A DNA stretch of 64,000 nt from Leptolyngbya sp. O-77. GTDB taxonomy: Bacteria; Cyanobacteriota; Cyanobacteriia; Elainellales; Elainellaceae. Under the pieces are notes generated by a model. That model was not told the DNA's origin and ran no database searches. It saw only the letters and a program-made list of their open reading frames with translations. The number at the start of each line of letters is the position of its first letter. Within the stretch, counting starts at the first letter, position 1. The translations under genes were made by a program, and so were the position numbers. Below, piece after piece: positions 17,819 to 26,966 of the stretch. The stretch is from NCBI RefSeq assembly GCF_001548395.1, contig NZ_AP017367.1, positions 4,935,001-4,999,000 on the forward strand, written 5' to 3'.

Positions 17819-18255
17819 ATGCCCCTTGCCCCCTCCACCGATCGCACGCTCTGGGACCTTGCTGGAATTGACGGACTGCAAGTCGCCCGCCATCTGTTTG
17901 GCGAGTCCATTGCCCATATCAGCCCGTTCCAATCCCTCACAACTACGCTGCAAGGCTATCCCTGCGCGGTGCTGCGGCTCTGTGAAAATAACTTTCGGGT
18001 TGCCTTGCCGCAGGTGTTGGCACTCGATGGGCTGATTCGTCCGCTGCGCTGGCGGGTCTGGGTGGCGCGATCGCCCTACCTGACTGCACTCACGCTGCCT
18101 GTGGAGCCGGGTCTCTGCTGGCTCTATCAGCGGGCCACGACCAAGCCCCTCTATAGGCTGCAACCGCTGCTGGGCGATCGCGCGGTTCCTGCCCCGACTG
18201 GAGGGCATTGCCCCTGCTAATCTGGCATCACGAATGGCTTGGCCAGCCCCCGGCT
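17819..18255 (+). CDS. Conserved-looking hypothetical protein, probably frame-broken near its end
   Basis: Not recognised. As sequenced it gives 133 residues ending at 18220, with a hydrophobic/aromatic composition (LWDLAGIDGLQVARHLFGES, YPCAVLRLCENNFRVALPQV, LIRPLRWRVWVARSPYL). The last 12 residues (VPAPTGGHCPC) look out of frame. One frame over, the sequence RFLPRLEGIAPANLASRMAW runs to a stop at 18255, suggesting a one-base error near 18182. It sits between the demethylase-like and monooxygenase-like genes on the same strand, so it may belong to that operon. 18256-18644 has no supported gene. Confidence 0.5.
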
Positions 18256-18644
18256 AGAACTTCACATGGCCACCGCTGATTTGCCCTCTGGTGCAGGCGC
18301 ACATTGCGAAGGCTGGGCTGGGGGAGGAACGGCGGGCGATCGCCCCGTAGCCAGGTGCCATAATCCTGCCAAGAGCAAAATTATCTCAGCCAACCTGAGC
18401 AAACCCCCGTTGAAAGTGGGTCAAAATTCACAAAGCCCTACACCGCAAGCACCCCAGACCCAGCCGCCATCCCGTCCCCTGACTCCCGACGGCATTCAGT
18501 ATCCGTTTTAGCAAAATCAACTTGTCGGAACACAAGCTATAAAACCCCAGTATTTAGAGCGGGCGATCGCTCTAACCTCCAAACCCTGACCCCAAACCCA
18601 ACTATCCGTCGAAAACTATCAGTCGAAAGAGGTAAAACCAAGCG

Positions 18645-19985
18645 ATGACTCCTCGTGTGGCGATCATTGGGGCTGGCCCCTGCGGACTCTCTCAGCTTCA
18701 AGCCTTCGAGCAAGCTCGGCTGAAGGGGGCCGACATTCCAGAAATTGTGTGCTTTGAAAAGCAGTCCAACTGGGGCGGACTGTGGAACTATACCTGGCGC
18801 ACCGGGCTAGACGAATACGGCGAACCCGTCCACGGCAGTATGTATCGCTATCTGTGGTCGAATGGGCCCAAAGAATGCCTGGAATTTGCAGACTACACCT
18901 TTGACGAACACTTTCAGCGACCGATTCCCTCGTTCCCGCCGCGCGAGGTGTTGTACGACTACATCACAGGACGGGCTAAGAAGAATAATCTCCAGCGCTA
19001 CATCCAGTTCAGTACGGTCGTTCGGCAGGTGGAGTTTCGCGAGGGACAGTTTCGCGTCCGCGTCAAAGACTTGGTGGCCGACCAGGAGCGCGTTGAAGCC
19101 TTTGACTTTGTGGTGGTTGCAACGGGGCACTTTTCAATCCCCCAACCCTGCCCAAATTCGAGAGGGGATTGAGCAATTTCCCGGCCGCGTTCTGCACAGT
19201 CACGACTTTCGGGAAGCCCGTGAGTTTGCAGGTAAGGATCTATTGGTGGTGGGCAGCAGCTATTCGGCTGAGGATATTGCGCTGCAAACCTACAAGTACG
19301 GCGCAAAGTCGGTCACAATTAGCTATCGCACTGCGCCGATGGGGTTCAAATGGCCGGAGGGGATTGAGGAAGTTCCGCTGCTGACCAAGCTGGAGGGCAA
19401 AGTGGCGCATTTCCAGGACGGCAGCAGCAAAAAGGTCGATGCAATCATATTCTGTGTGGGCTATCAGCACAGCTTCCCGTTTCTGGAAGACAGTCTGCGG
19501 CTAAGAACCAAGAACCGCCTCTATCCTGGCGCTCTCTACAAAGGTATTTTCTGGCTGCCTAATCCCAAGCTGATGTACCTGGGGAATGCAGGATCAGTTC
19601 TATACCTTCAGCATGTTTGATGTGCAGGGCGTGGTATGCGCGGGATGTGATGCTGGGGCGCATTGCCTTGCCGTCTTATGAGGAAATGGCTGCCGACATT
19701 GCCCACTGGCAGGCGCGGGAAGAGAGTCTGGCCAATCCCTTCGAGCAGATTGACTTTCAGAAGGATTACATCGTCGATCTGGCTGACCATGTAGACTATC
19801 CCCCTTGCGATTGGGAACTGACGACGGAGCTATTCAAGGAATGGGAACACGATAAGGAACAGAGCATTTTGGGCTATCGAGATCAGGCGTTTCGATCTCC
19901 CTGCACAGGGACGGAAGCAACGGTACATCATACTCCGTGGATTGAGGCGATGGACGACTCGCTGGCTAGCTTTTTAGGGAAGTAG
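18645..19985 (+). CDS. tmm: Flavin monooxygenase, candidate trimethylamine monooxygenase (three frame breaks as sequenced)
   Basis: A class B flavin monooxygenase of about 446 residues that would oxidise trimethylamine to TMAO with NADPH and O2. The FAD motif is VAIIGAGPCGLSQL; FxGxxxHSHDF lies at about 180; the NADP motif is LLVVGSSYSAEDIA. The stretch WGGLWNYTWRTGLDEYGEPV plus SMYRYLWSNGPKECLEFADY is near-identical to my memory of characterised bacterial Tmm. The frame breaks at a C5 run (19139-19143), a G4 run (19581-19584) and a G3 run (19627-19629). Removing one base at each restores IPNPAQIREG, YLGMQDQFYTFSMFD and VQAWYARDVMLGR, and the protein then ends ASFLGK. The excellent conservation either side argues for sequencing error rather than a pseudogene. 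Confidence 0.75.
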
Positions 19986-20095
19986 CAGCCCTAGTTCTTT
20001 TTGCTTCGCCGCTTGTATCGAACTTACTTGAGACTTGATTGACGCTTACTTGAACTGACCTGGAATTTGCAATTTGGCAATAAGGAGATTGACCC

Positions 20096-21598
20096 GTGAC
20101 TGCTCTCGTTCCCAAACCGGAAACCCTGACCCACCTAGAAGCCTACGTCGCTCAGCCGGGACGTGCAGAACTGGTAGCCCAGGTTCGCGCCAAGATTGAT
20201 GAACTGGGTATCCAGTACATCTATTACCAGTTTGTGTCGGTGACGGGGCGGATTACGGGTAAGGGGGTTCCTGCTGCTCACTGGGAAAGCGTTGCAGAGC
20301 GCGGTATCCAGTTGGTGTATGGGGCGATGGCCAATCTGTTTCTCGACCGCTACGGTAACTACATCGGCTATGGGCCCGAAGCGTCGGAACTGGTGGCGAT
20401 TCCTGACCCAGATACCTTTTGTCAACTGCCGTGGGATAAGCGGGTGGCTCGTGTCTTTTGTACGTGCTTCCGCAACCGCGAAGAGCCGGAAGCGCCCGGA
20501 TCTTATCTAACGGCTGACTGTCGCGGCAATTTGCGCCGTATCCATGCCCAGTTTCAGGCGGATCACGATGGGTTGCACCTGCGCCACGGCACGGAGCCGG
20601 AGATGATGTGGCTGAAGAAGGGGCCAGATGGCAAGCCGGATGGCGGAGTGACGAAGCCCAACTGCTACCATATCCACCAGTTTGAGGAACTGCGGCCGGT
20701 GGTGTTGCGGGTGATTGAGTATGCAAACGCGATGGGGCTGGATATGATTCAGGGCGACCATGAGGACGCGCCAGGGCAGTTGGAGCTGAATTTCATGTTT
20801 GATGAGGCGCTGCGGACGTGCGATCGCCTCACGACCTATCGCCAGATCTGTGCCCAGGTGGCCCGTGAATTTAATCTCATTGCCTGCTTTATGTCGAAGC
20901 CGTTTATGGGGCTATCGGCCAATGGCTGTCACCACAACCTGTCGCTATGGTATGGCGGACAGGATGAGGTCAACGCCCTGGGGCTGGATTCGCTGCCTGG
21001 AATGCCCGGCACGTTTAGCTATCGCAAGGGCGGCGAAAACACCTTCCTGCCTGATCCGAGTCTTAGCCAGACCAAGCCCGGCCCGATCGGGCTACAGTCG
21101 ATTGGGGGTGTGATTGAGCATTTGGGGGCGCTGACAGCGATTGGCTGCTCTACGGTCAACTCCTATCGTCGCCTGTGGGACAAGGGGTTGTGGGCCCCGG
21201 TCTATGCGGATTGGGGCTTTCAGAATCGTACCTGCGGGCTGCGAGTCTCGGCACCGGGTCGGTTTGAGTATCGCGCGGTGGATTCGATGGTCAATCCATA
21301 TTTGATGGCGGCTGCTCTGCTGAAGGCGTTTGATGATGGGATTCGGCGCAACCTCGATCCGGGTGAGCCGGAAAGCCGAAACCTCTACGAAGCGATGGAG
21401 GCTGGAAAGCAGGTGAAGAAGCTGCCGATGTCGCTGGGGGAGGCGCTGGCCCGTCTCGATGAGGATGAGGTGATTCGGTCTGCACTGCCGGGTGAGATGT
21501 ACAAACTCTACACCTGGTATAAGCGGGATGAATGGGAGAAGTTTCTGGCGACGACCTCGGACTGGGATGTGGAGATGTATCTGGATTGCTTGCCTTAG
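20096..21598 (+). CDS. Glutamine synthetase family ligase, candidate gamma-glutamylmethylamide synthetase
   Basis: A 500-residue ATP-dependent ligase of the glutamine synthetase superfamily that joins glutamate to ammonia or an amine. The beta-grasp N-terminus (about 30-130), an ATP/metal segment (QGDHEDAPGQLELNF), the KPFMGLSANGCHHNLSLW signature and the catalytic RLWDKGLWAPVYADWGFQNRTCGLRVS region are all present. Length and divergence set it apart from the main cyanobacterial GlnA/GlnN. It lies 110 bp after the Tmm-like gene, so GmaS (methylamine plus glutamate to gamma-glutamylmethylamide) is attractive. N-methylglutamate synthase and dehydrogenase genes are not seen in the window. The start is GTG at 20096 with AAGGAG upstream. 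Confidence 0.7.
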   Translation: MTALVPKPETLTHLEAYVAQPGRAELVAQVRAKIDELGIQYIYYQFVSVTGRITGKGVPAAHWESVAERGIQLVYGAMANLFLDRYGNYIGYGPEASELVAIPDPDTFCQLPWDKRVARVFCTCFRNREEPEAPGSYLTADCRGNLRRIHAQFQADHDGLHLRHGTEPEMMWLKKGPDGKPDGGVTKPNCYHIHQFEELRPVVLRVIEYANAMGLDMIQGDHEDAPGQLELNFMFDEALRTCDRLTTYRQICAQVAREFNLIACFMSKPFMGLSANGCHHNLSLWYGGQDEVNALGLDSLPGMPGTFSYRKGGENTFLPDPSLSQTKPGPIGLQSIGGVIEHLGALTAIGCSTVNSYRRLWDKGLWAPVYADWGFQNRTCGLRVSAPGRFEYRAVDSMVNPYLMAAALLKAFDDGIRRNLDPGEPESRNLYEAMEAGKQVKKLPMSLGEALARLDEDEVIRSALPGEMYKLYTWYKRDEWEKFLATTSDWDVEMYLDCLP

Positions 21599-21620
21599 GG
21601 TGTTTGTGAATCCTTTGAAG

Positions 21621-21718
21621 ATTAGTTACTTGAAGTAGTTTGCTTGAAGTAGTTTGCTTGAAGCACCTTACTTAAAGCAGTTCACTTAAAGTAGTTTACC
21701 TGAGGTAATTTACTTGAA
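21621..21718. repeat. Seven tandem 14-bp degenerate repeats
   Basis: Units of the form GTAGTTTGCTTGAA (for example at 21635 and 21649, identical) repeat seven times between the convergent ligase and pentapeptide genes. The last unit supplies the final codons and stop of the pentapeptide gene. Confidence 0.85.
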
Positions 21719-23935
21719 GTAAATAAGCAGGTTTAGCCCCGGAATGGTGCGCGAGAGCGTCCACAGCAATAGGCCGGTGTAGATCAGTCCAAAGGCCCAC
21801 TGATACCAGACCAAGGTGGTGATTAGCCCCGGCAGATGCTCGTCGCGCAGGCGGATGTCGTTGAACCCAAAGCGCAGCAGGTTGTTGGCGCTGAGGTCGA
21901 GATAGTTGAGCCAGTTCCAGCGGCGATCCCACAGTAGCGGTGCATAACGCTCCCGAAACATGGGGTAGCGGGGAATGGTGGGCAAGCGCCCAATGAGAAT
22001 CCGCAACTGGCGCAGCGTGCCCTCTTCGACAAAGTAGCTCACGTCCATTTTGGGATGGAACCGCCCGCCGCGATAGAGCAAAAATAGCAGGGTTGCCGGG
22101 ACGGGAATGATGACTGCGCCGAGGCAGGCGAGGGTAAGCCAGGGTGATTCTGCGAGCCGAAAGACGATGGAGAGTCCGATGGTGGCTAGTAGCCCGGTGC
22201 TGCTGAGCATCCACATGGCTTCGCTGGGGGTGGGCAGGATGGGCTGGGGATGGAGCCGCCGCACGCGGTCTACGAGCCAGAATACGAGCGCAAAGTAGGC
22301 GACGGCAATTAGCCCCACGCCGAAGGTGAGTCCGGAACTGGTGCCGTAGCGGGTCAGGGTGAGCAGGAGCGCTAGCCCGACCCAGTTTAGCGCAGTGCCC
22401 AGCCAGCCAAAGATAGAGCGGGGTTCGCTGGCAACGACGCGATCGCGCACTTTGACATAGGTGGCCAGGTCGATGCTGTCGAGTTTGAGCAGGTCGCCCA
22501 GGCTGCGAAAGGGATGCTGGGCGCGGGAAAGGGCGATCGCCTCGGCCTGTTTTGCCGAAAAGCCAATCTGCTGAAGCTGTGCCTGGGAAGCGGTGTTCAG
22601 GTTCAGGCCCCAGAGGGAGCGCTCGATTTGGCGCGATCGCAGTCGTTGCGCCAGGTAGCCAATCTGGTTGGCATCGGCAATTTGCTCGATGGAGCGGAAG
22701 TTTCGCACCAGGTTTCGCAAGATCGTTTCGTTGCCTTGCAGGGTGGGCACGGAAATGGCTCGACCGATCTGTCCTGGACTGCCCAAGATTTTGGCGCGAT
22801 CGGGGTTGAATTGCAGTCCGGCCACATTTAAGTAGGCCCCCGGGGCAAAGCTGGCATCGCCAAAGTCAGTCTGCGCCTGAATGACTGCGCCGCGTAGGTT
22901 AACGGGCTGCCCAAACTGCACCTCGCGGAAGGTCGCTGTCTGCTCAAACACTGCATCCGAGAGAAAATACCGACTGGGCAAAACTGGCTCTGGTTGAAAA
23001 ACTGCCGCTGCTTCCCAGTGGGTCTGGGCAAAGTCGGCATTCCCCTGCCAGCGTACCCGGCTGAAATTGGCGACCTGCTGAAAGGTTGCCCGATTGAAGT
23101 TTGCCGCACCCTGAAACTCGCTGCTCTGAAACGTGGCTCCACCCTGAAAGCGCGATCGCCCAAAGGTAGCTCGCTCAAAAAAGATGACGCTGCGAAACCG
23201 CGCCTCCTGACGAAAGCGGGCATCGGCAAAGCTGGCGGGCTGCCCAAAGCGGGCATCCGACCAATCTGCTTCCTGACTAAAATCGGCTCCGGCGGCGTCT
23301 ACTTTACCCAAGAAAAACGTGTTGCTGAAATCCGCCACGCCTTCGATTCGCGCCTGGGCCAGCAGCAGGGGGCCGCGCAGCACAGTCAGCTTTAGCACTG
23401 GGGGTGGGTCCTGGGTCAGCAGGGATCTGGATAGTTGGCTGAGTTGGGTAATCCGGCGGCGATCGCGCTTGAGTTGGTTGCGCTCGTCTTCGGTCAGCAG
23501 GTCAGATAGCTCGTCGCCAAAGACCGGAGCCTGCAAGCCCAGTTGGGCGATGTCGAGCTTGCCCTGGATCAGGCTGCTGCTGAGGTCGAGGCCGAGGGGT
23601 GTGGGCGATCGCCGCAAGGTTGCCTGCACCAGCCGATAAAACTGGTCGCGGAAGGCGATATTTTCTGGCCGCAGGTCGATCGCTACGTTCCGCAGATCAA
23701 TCGCTGCGCCGTCGTCCAGGGTCACGGGCTTTTTGAGCCGCTGCTGCAACAGTTCCAGCGTCAGGGGTTGCTGATCTTGCAGCGGAGCCGCGGCCTGAGC
23801 AGGATGCATCCACCCCAGCCCGCTTACCAGCACCAGCAACGCCACCGCCCAAACCCATCCCAGCCGCCGCAAGCCTGCCCACTGTTGCTTCAGTTGCCTG
23901 CCCAGCCGCGCCCCCACGTTTTGCCTGACTCCCAT
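21710..23935 (-). CDS. Pentapeptide-repeat membrane protein with helix-hairpin-helix-like segment
   Basis: A 741-residue protein. It has an N-terminal hydrophobic segment (about 26-47, WVWAVALLVLVSGLGWMHPAQA) that looks like an export signal or anchor. A lumen-type domain follows with pentapeptide repeats at about 205-375 (A-D/N-F/L pattern: ADFSNTFFLGKVDAAGADFS, ARFRQEARFRSVIFFERATF). Next is a ComEA-like helix-hairpin-helix segment at about 445-500 (LNTASQAQLQQIGFSAKQAE), then four or five membrane helices to the C-terminus. Such pentapeptide membrane proteins are frequent in cyanobacteria, without known function. The C-terminus YFK is encoded by the 14-bp tandem repeat array. Confidence 0.85.
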   Translation of the reverse strand: MGVRQNVGARLGRQLKQQWAGLRRLGWVWAVALLVLVSGLGWMHPAQAAAPLQDQQPLTLELLQQRLKKPVTLDDGAAIDLRNVAIDLRPENIAFRDQFYRLVQATLRRSPTPLGLDLSSSLIQGKLDIAQLGLQAPVFGDELSDLLTEDERNQLKRDRRRITQLSQLSRSLLTQDPPPVLKLTVLRGPLLLAQARIEGVADFSNTFFLGKVDAAGADFSQEADWSDARFGQPASFADARFRQEARFRSVIFFERATFGRSRFQGGATFQSSEFQGAANFNRATFQQVANFSRVRWQGNADFAQTHWEAAAVFQPEPVLPSRYFLSDAVFEQTATFREVQFGQPVNLRGAVIQAQTDFGDASFAPGAYLNVAGLQFNPDRAKILGSPGQIGRAISVPTLQGNETILRNLVRNFRSIEQIADANQIGYLAQRLRSRQIERSLWGLNLNTASQAQLQQIGFSAKQAEAIALSRAQHPFRSLGDLLKLDSIDLATYVKVRDRVVASEPRSIFGWLGTALNWVGLALLLTLTRYGTSSGLTFGVGLIAVAYFALVFWLVDRVRRLHPQPILPTPSEAMWMLSSTGLLATIGLSIVFRLAESPWLTLACLGAVIIPVPATLLFLLYRGGRFHPKMDVSYFVEEGTLRQLRILIGRLPTIPRYPMFRERYAPLLWDRRWNWLNYLDLSANNLLRFGFNDIRLRDEHLPGLITTLVWYQWAFGLIYTGLLLWTLSRTIPGLNLLIYFK

Positions 23936-24017
23936 CTACCCGTCACAAGGTTCGCCACAGCGTTTGCCCTTGCATCATCCCACACGACCGTCACCAGAGT
24001 TGCTATAGCTCGTCAGT

Positions 24018-24215
24018 CTAGCCGTGACCTGGATTCGGCGGTGTCCCCCGTTTTTCACCTTTCGCTAAAATCACCAGGGCTTTGTCAATCTCCCGCACTT
24101 TAATTGCCCGCACTGCCGTCAGCAGGGCGCGAATCAGCGCCACTTCATTTTCAAACAAGACCACCATTTGCTGAAACTCCGTTGTTCTTATTTGCCAGGT
24201 CTCTGCATTATGCAT
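24018..24215 (-). CDS. Small hypothetical protein
   Basis: A 65-residue protein (MHNAETWQIRTTEFQQMVVL...), not recognised. The middle is an amphipathic helix (FENEVALIRALLTAVRAIKV), and the C-terminus is Lys/Gly/Pro-rich. It lies divergently from a 76-residue gene across an 8-bp tandem repeat array, which would suit a shared control region. A real gene is plausible but not certain. Confidence 0.4.
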   Translation of the reverse strand: MHNAETWQIRTTEFQQMVVLFENEVALIRALLTAVRAIKVREIDKALVILAKGEKRGTPPNPGHG

Positions 24216-24223
24216 AAAAGCAG

Positions 24224-24287
24224 ATAAGCATATAATCAGATAATCAGATAATTAGATAATTAGATAAGCAGATAAGCAGATAAGTAG
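24224..24287. repeat. Eight tandem 8-bp repeats between divergent small genes
   Basis: Eight units of ATAATCAG / ATAATTAG / ATAAGCAG follow one another without gaps, between the 65-residue (minus) and 76-residue (plus) genes. Each unit differs by at most two bases. They could be a phase-variable promoter spacer or simply a microsatellite. Confidence 0.85.
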
Positions 24288-24347
24288 ATTTATTGCAGTG
24301 CATATTGCCCTATGACAGAATTGCAATAATGTTTATCTGTCTTCACA

Positions 24348-24578
24348 ATGGTCAAGGTTAAGACTGTTCAGTTTAGAGCGCAGGTTCCACAGGATATTGA
24401 TTTCCTGATTCGGGCGATCGCCCCCTTCAAAAACGCAGGGAAAGACTGGACGCTCAGTGATATTGCAGTGGAAGCTCTGACAGAGTGGCTGCAAAAACCA
24501 GAAAATCGTGAGTTGGTGGAGGCTCACAACATTCTGGAGGGATTAGAGCGTAGAGGCTTGACTAGCAATATTTTTTGA
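24348..24578 (+). CDS. Small hypothetical protein, possibly DNA-binding antitoxin-like
   Basis: A 76-residue protein, not recognised. It opens MVKVKTVQFRAQVPQDIDFL, where the first strand and following helix resemble a short beta-strand/helix/helix protein. Later it reads SDIAVEALTEWLQKPENREL. The pattern loosely suggests a ribbon-helix-helix protein, but there is no partner toxin beside it. The gene ends just before the second MITE-like repeat. The start is ATG at 24348. Confidence 0.5.
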   Translation: MVKVKTVQFRAQVPQDIDFLIRAIAPFKNAGKDWTLSDIAVEALTEWLQKPENRELVEAHNILEGLERRGLTSNIF

Positions 24579-24585
24579 ACCTATT

Positions 24586-24680
24586 TACAGCATTTTTGAA
24601 GCTAGTGAGGCACACGGATGGTCAATAAGCCCTTGCCTCGTGAGGGCAGCGTGTGCCTCACCCCGCAAGAAAATGCTGTA
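24586..24680. repeat. 95-bp MITE-like palindromic repeat, copy 2
   Basis: Almost identical to copy 1: the same ends TACAGCATTTT...AAAATGCTGTA, the same inner stem and the same 95-bp length. It is placed between the small 76-residue gene and the Uma2 gene. Confidence 0.85.
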
Positions 24681-24774
24681 TCAACCTGGCAATATTTGAC
24701 CTTGCATCCCGAGCCGCCTTCATTCCCCTGCCCGCCTACAATGGATGCATTCTAAGGATGTTTGAGGTTTCGCT

Positions 24775-25530
24775 ATGCTGCCGATCGACCTACAGCATTT
24801 GCCCTCCAGCGAAGAGCTGCCTTGCTCGGATGATACGCCCGTGGACAATGAAGACCAGAATCTTTTGCCCAATATTCTGCTGTTTTTGCTCAATTCGATG
24901 TGGGCGAACCGCAACGATTGGTATTTTGGCGTGGACATGGGCATTTATCACACGACTGGCAAAAATCCGAGAGTGCCTGTGATTCCGGATGGATTTTTGA
25001 GTTTGGGGGTTGACCGTCGCAAGCCGAGCCGCAAGGGACGAGGACGGCTCAGCTATGTGCTGTGGGAAGAGAACAACATTCCGCCGATTTTGACGCTGGA
25101 GTTGGTGTCTCATAGCTATGGCGGGGAGTATGACGAAAAGATGAACCTCTACGCCCGCTTGGGGGTGCTTTACTATGTCATCTACAATCCAGAGTTTTGG
25201 CAGCGGGACGGGCATCAGCCGTTTGAGGTGTACAAATTAACGAACGGACAGTATGAGTTGCAGAGTGGGGAACCGTACTGGATGCCGGAGGTGGGGTTGG
25301 GCATTGGACGGCATCAAGCTGTGTTTGGCAATCTGCCGCAGGAGCAGTTGGCGTGGTTTGATGCGAAGGGCGATCGCTACCTGAGTGAAGCTGAAATCGA
25401 ACGGCAGCGGGCCGAAGCCGAACGGCAGCGACGAGAGCAACTGGAGGCGTTTTTGCGATCGCACGGCTTTGATCCAGACCAGTTGCCGCCTGGCCAAGTG
25501 CCTGAAAACCTGAAAAATAGAGGCGACTGA
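24775..25530 (+). CDS. Uma2 family endonuclease-like protein (DUF820)
   Basis: A 251-residue member of the Uma2/DUF820 family, restriction-endonuclease-fold proteins strongly expanded in cyanobacteria. The core is visible: VIPDGFLSLGV (the Asp-containing strand), PPILTLELVSHSYGGEYDEK (the E-x-x-S segment with Glu) and KMNLYARLGVLYYVIYNPE. The C-terminus is a charged helix (SEAEIERQRAEAERQRREQL) and a polar tail. No biological substrate is known for the family. It is preceded by the MITE-like repeat and converges with thiE. Confidence 0.88.
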   Translation: MLPIDLQHLPSSEELPCSDDTPVDNEDQNLLPNILLFLLNSMWANRNDWYFGVDMGIYHTTGKNPRVPVIPDGFLSLGVDRRKPSRKGRGRLSYVLWEENNIPPILTLELVSHSYGGEYDEKMNLYARLGVLYYVIYNPEFWQRDGHQPFEVYKLTNGQYELQSGEPYWMPEVGLGIGRHQAVFGNLPQEQLAWFDAKGDRYLSEAEIERQRAEAERQRREQLEAFLRSHGFDPDQLPPGQVPENLKNRGD

Positions 25531-25572
25531 GAAGGGCATTTCTTCAGCAAAACCCGGTTCAAGACCTAAGCG

Positions 25573-26619
25573 CTACGCCCCAGCCCCCAGCCTAGTTAGC
25601 AGCGCTTGGGTCGCCTGGGTTGGCTGCTGCGCTTGCATGATGGCTCGCACGACGGCAACCTGGGTTGCGCCAGCGGCGATTACGTCGCCCAGATTTTCGG
25701 CATCGATGCCGCCGATGGCAAACCAGGGCACAGGCGAATGGGCTGCGGCGTAGCGCACGTAGTCGAGGCCGGCGGCGGCTTTGCCTGCTTTGGTTGGCGT
25801 TTCGTACACGGGGCCCACGCCGATGTAGTCTGCGCCTTCGCTGAGGGCCCGCTGCATTTCGTCGGGGTTGGTGGTGGAGCGGCCGATGATGCGGCTGGGG
25901 CCGAGGATTTGCCGGGCCAGGGCGATGGGAATGTCCTGCTGACCCAGATGCACGCCGTCGGCATCGACGGCCAGGGCAATGTCTACTCGGTCGTTGACCA
26001 AAAACAGGGCATCGTAGCGACGGCAGAGGTGACACAGCTTTTCAGCAAGCTGGAGCCGGGTGGGGTCGTCGGCGGTTTTGTCGCGATATTGCACCAGGCT
26101 CAGCCCGCCCTGGAGCGCGGCTTCCACAATGGGCAGCAGGTGTTCGTGGGGCGAGGTGACGAGGTAGAGGGGCGATCGCCGCAGTTTGTGCATCCGTCCG
26201 TCGTGCGATCGCCCCATGAGCTGGCTGTCTAGCGCATAGACCCGATAGCGGAGTTGTTTGCAGGCGGCGGCCATTTCGGGCCGGTCAATTTTGCTGTATT
26301 CCTCCAGCACCCGCAGTGCCTCCTGCACTCGACACAGGTTGGCTTGTAGCAGTGCATCGAGGCTAGGACGCTCCATTTCGGCGGCGTGGGTCAGGTCGGT
26401 GCCGGGGTCGCCAGGGGTGTCGCGGGCGGCTCGCAGGTCGGCGGTGTGCCACTGGGCGAGGTGCTGGCGCAGGTCTTTGCAGTCTGCGGTCAGGCTGGCA
26501 TCGTTCAGCCCAAAGCGGCACCACTCTTCTACGATTCGCAGCCCCTCGCGGGCCCGATCCAGGTTGGCATCCAAAATGCGGTGAATGGCGGTGAGGGGGC
26601 GGTCGGCTGGGTGGTGCAT
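25573..26619 (-). CDS. thiE: Thiamine phosphate synthase (long cyanobacterial type)
   Basis: A 348-residue enzyme that joins HMP-pyrophosphate and the thiazole phosphate to make thiamine monophosphate. The N-terminal third (about 10-135, ILDANLDRAREGLRIVEEWC) is the extension typical of cyanobacterial ThiE. The ThiE barrel follows from about 150: LYLVTSPHEHLLPIVEAALQ, LVQYRDKTADD, FLVNDRVDIALAVDADGVHL, GRSTTNPDEM, DYIGVGPVYETPTKAG and AIGGIDAEN. These include the pyrophosphate- and Mg-binding residues. The frame extends to 26697, but the ATG at 26619 (MHHPADRPL) fits the family N-terminus. No thiamine (TPP) riboswitch was seen upstream. 26620-26966 is otherwise empty. Confidence 0.93.
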   Translation of the reverse strand: MHHPADRPLTAIHRILDANLDRAREGLRIVEEWCRFGLNDASLTADCKDLRQHLAQWHTADLRAARDTPGDPGTDLTHAAEMERPSLDALLQANLCRVQEALRVLEEYSKIDRPEMAAACKQLRYRVYALDSQLMGRSHDGRMHKLRRSPLYLVTSPHEHLLPIVEAALQGGLSLVQYRDKTADDPTRLQLAEKLCHLCRRYDALFLVNDRVDIALAVDADGVHLGQQDIPIALARQILGPSRIIGRSTTNPDEMQRALSEGADYIGVGPVYETPTKAGKAAAGLDYVRYAAAHSPVPWFAIGGIDAENLGDVIAAGATQVAVVRAIMQAQQPTQATQALLTRLGAGA

Positions 26620-26966
26620 ACGACAAGGGATGAGGGTGAAGACGATTAGACTGCGGAGGGGTTGGGCTGAATCGGGGAGCAAGTTGCAGCAAAACAAAGC
26701 CGAGAGCGATCGTAGCGAATTTGAGCAGCAGGGGCAAAGGCGGGAGGGGAAGTGTGAATGTTGCAGGGGAGAAATTGAGGCGGAAGGTGCTGGAAGGAGC
26801 AGGAAAAATGATGGGGGCGATCGCCAGAAGTTATCTTTATTCGACTTGCTTCAGAACTTTTTTACATAAAAAAGTGAGCAGATTTTGAGAGATTCGCTAG
26901 TATGAATGGCTGAATTTCTAAACACCATAACCCGTAAAAATTTCCAGCTTTTTTGGGAGGGCAGCG

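Noticed and set aside
26620..26966. Possible TPP riboswitch upstream of thiE
   Set aside because: The conserved THI-box words (CTGAGA and neighbouring core) were not found near the thiE start.
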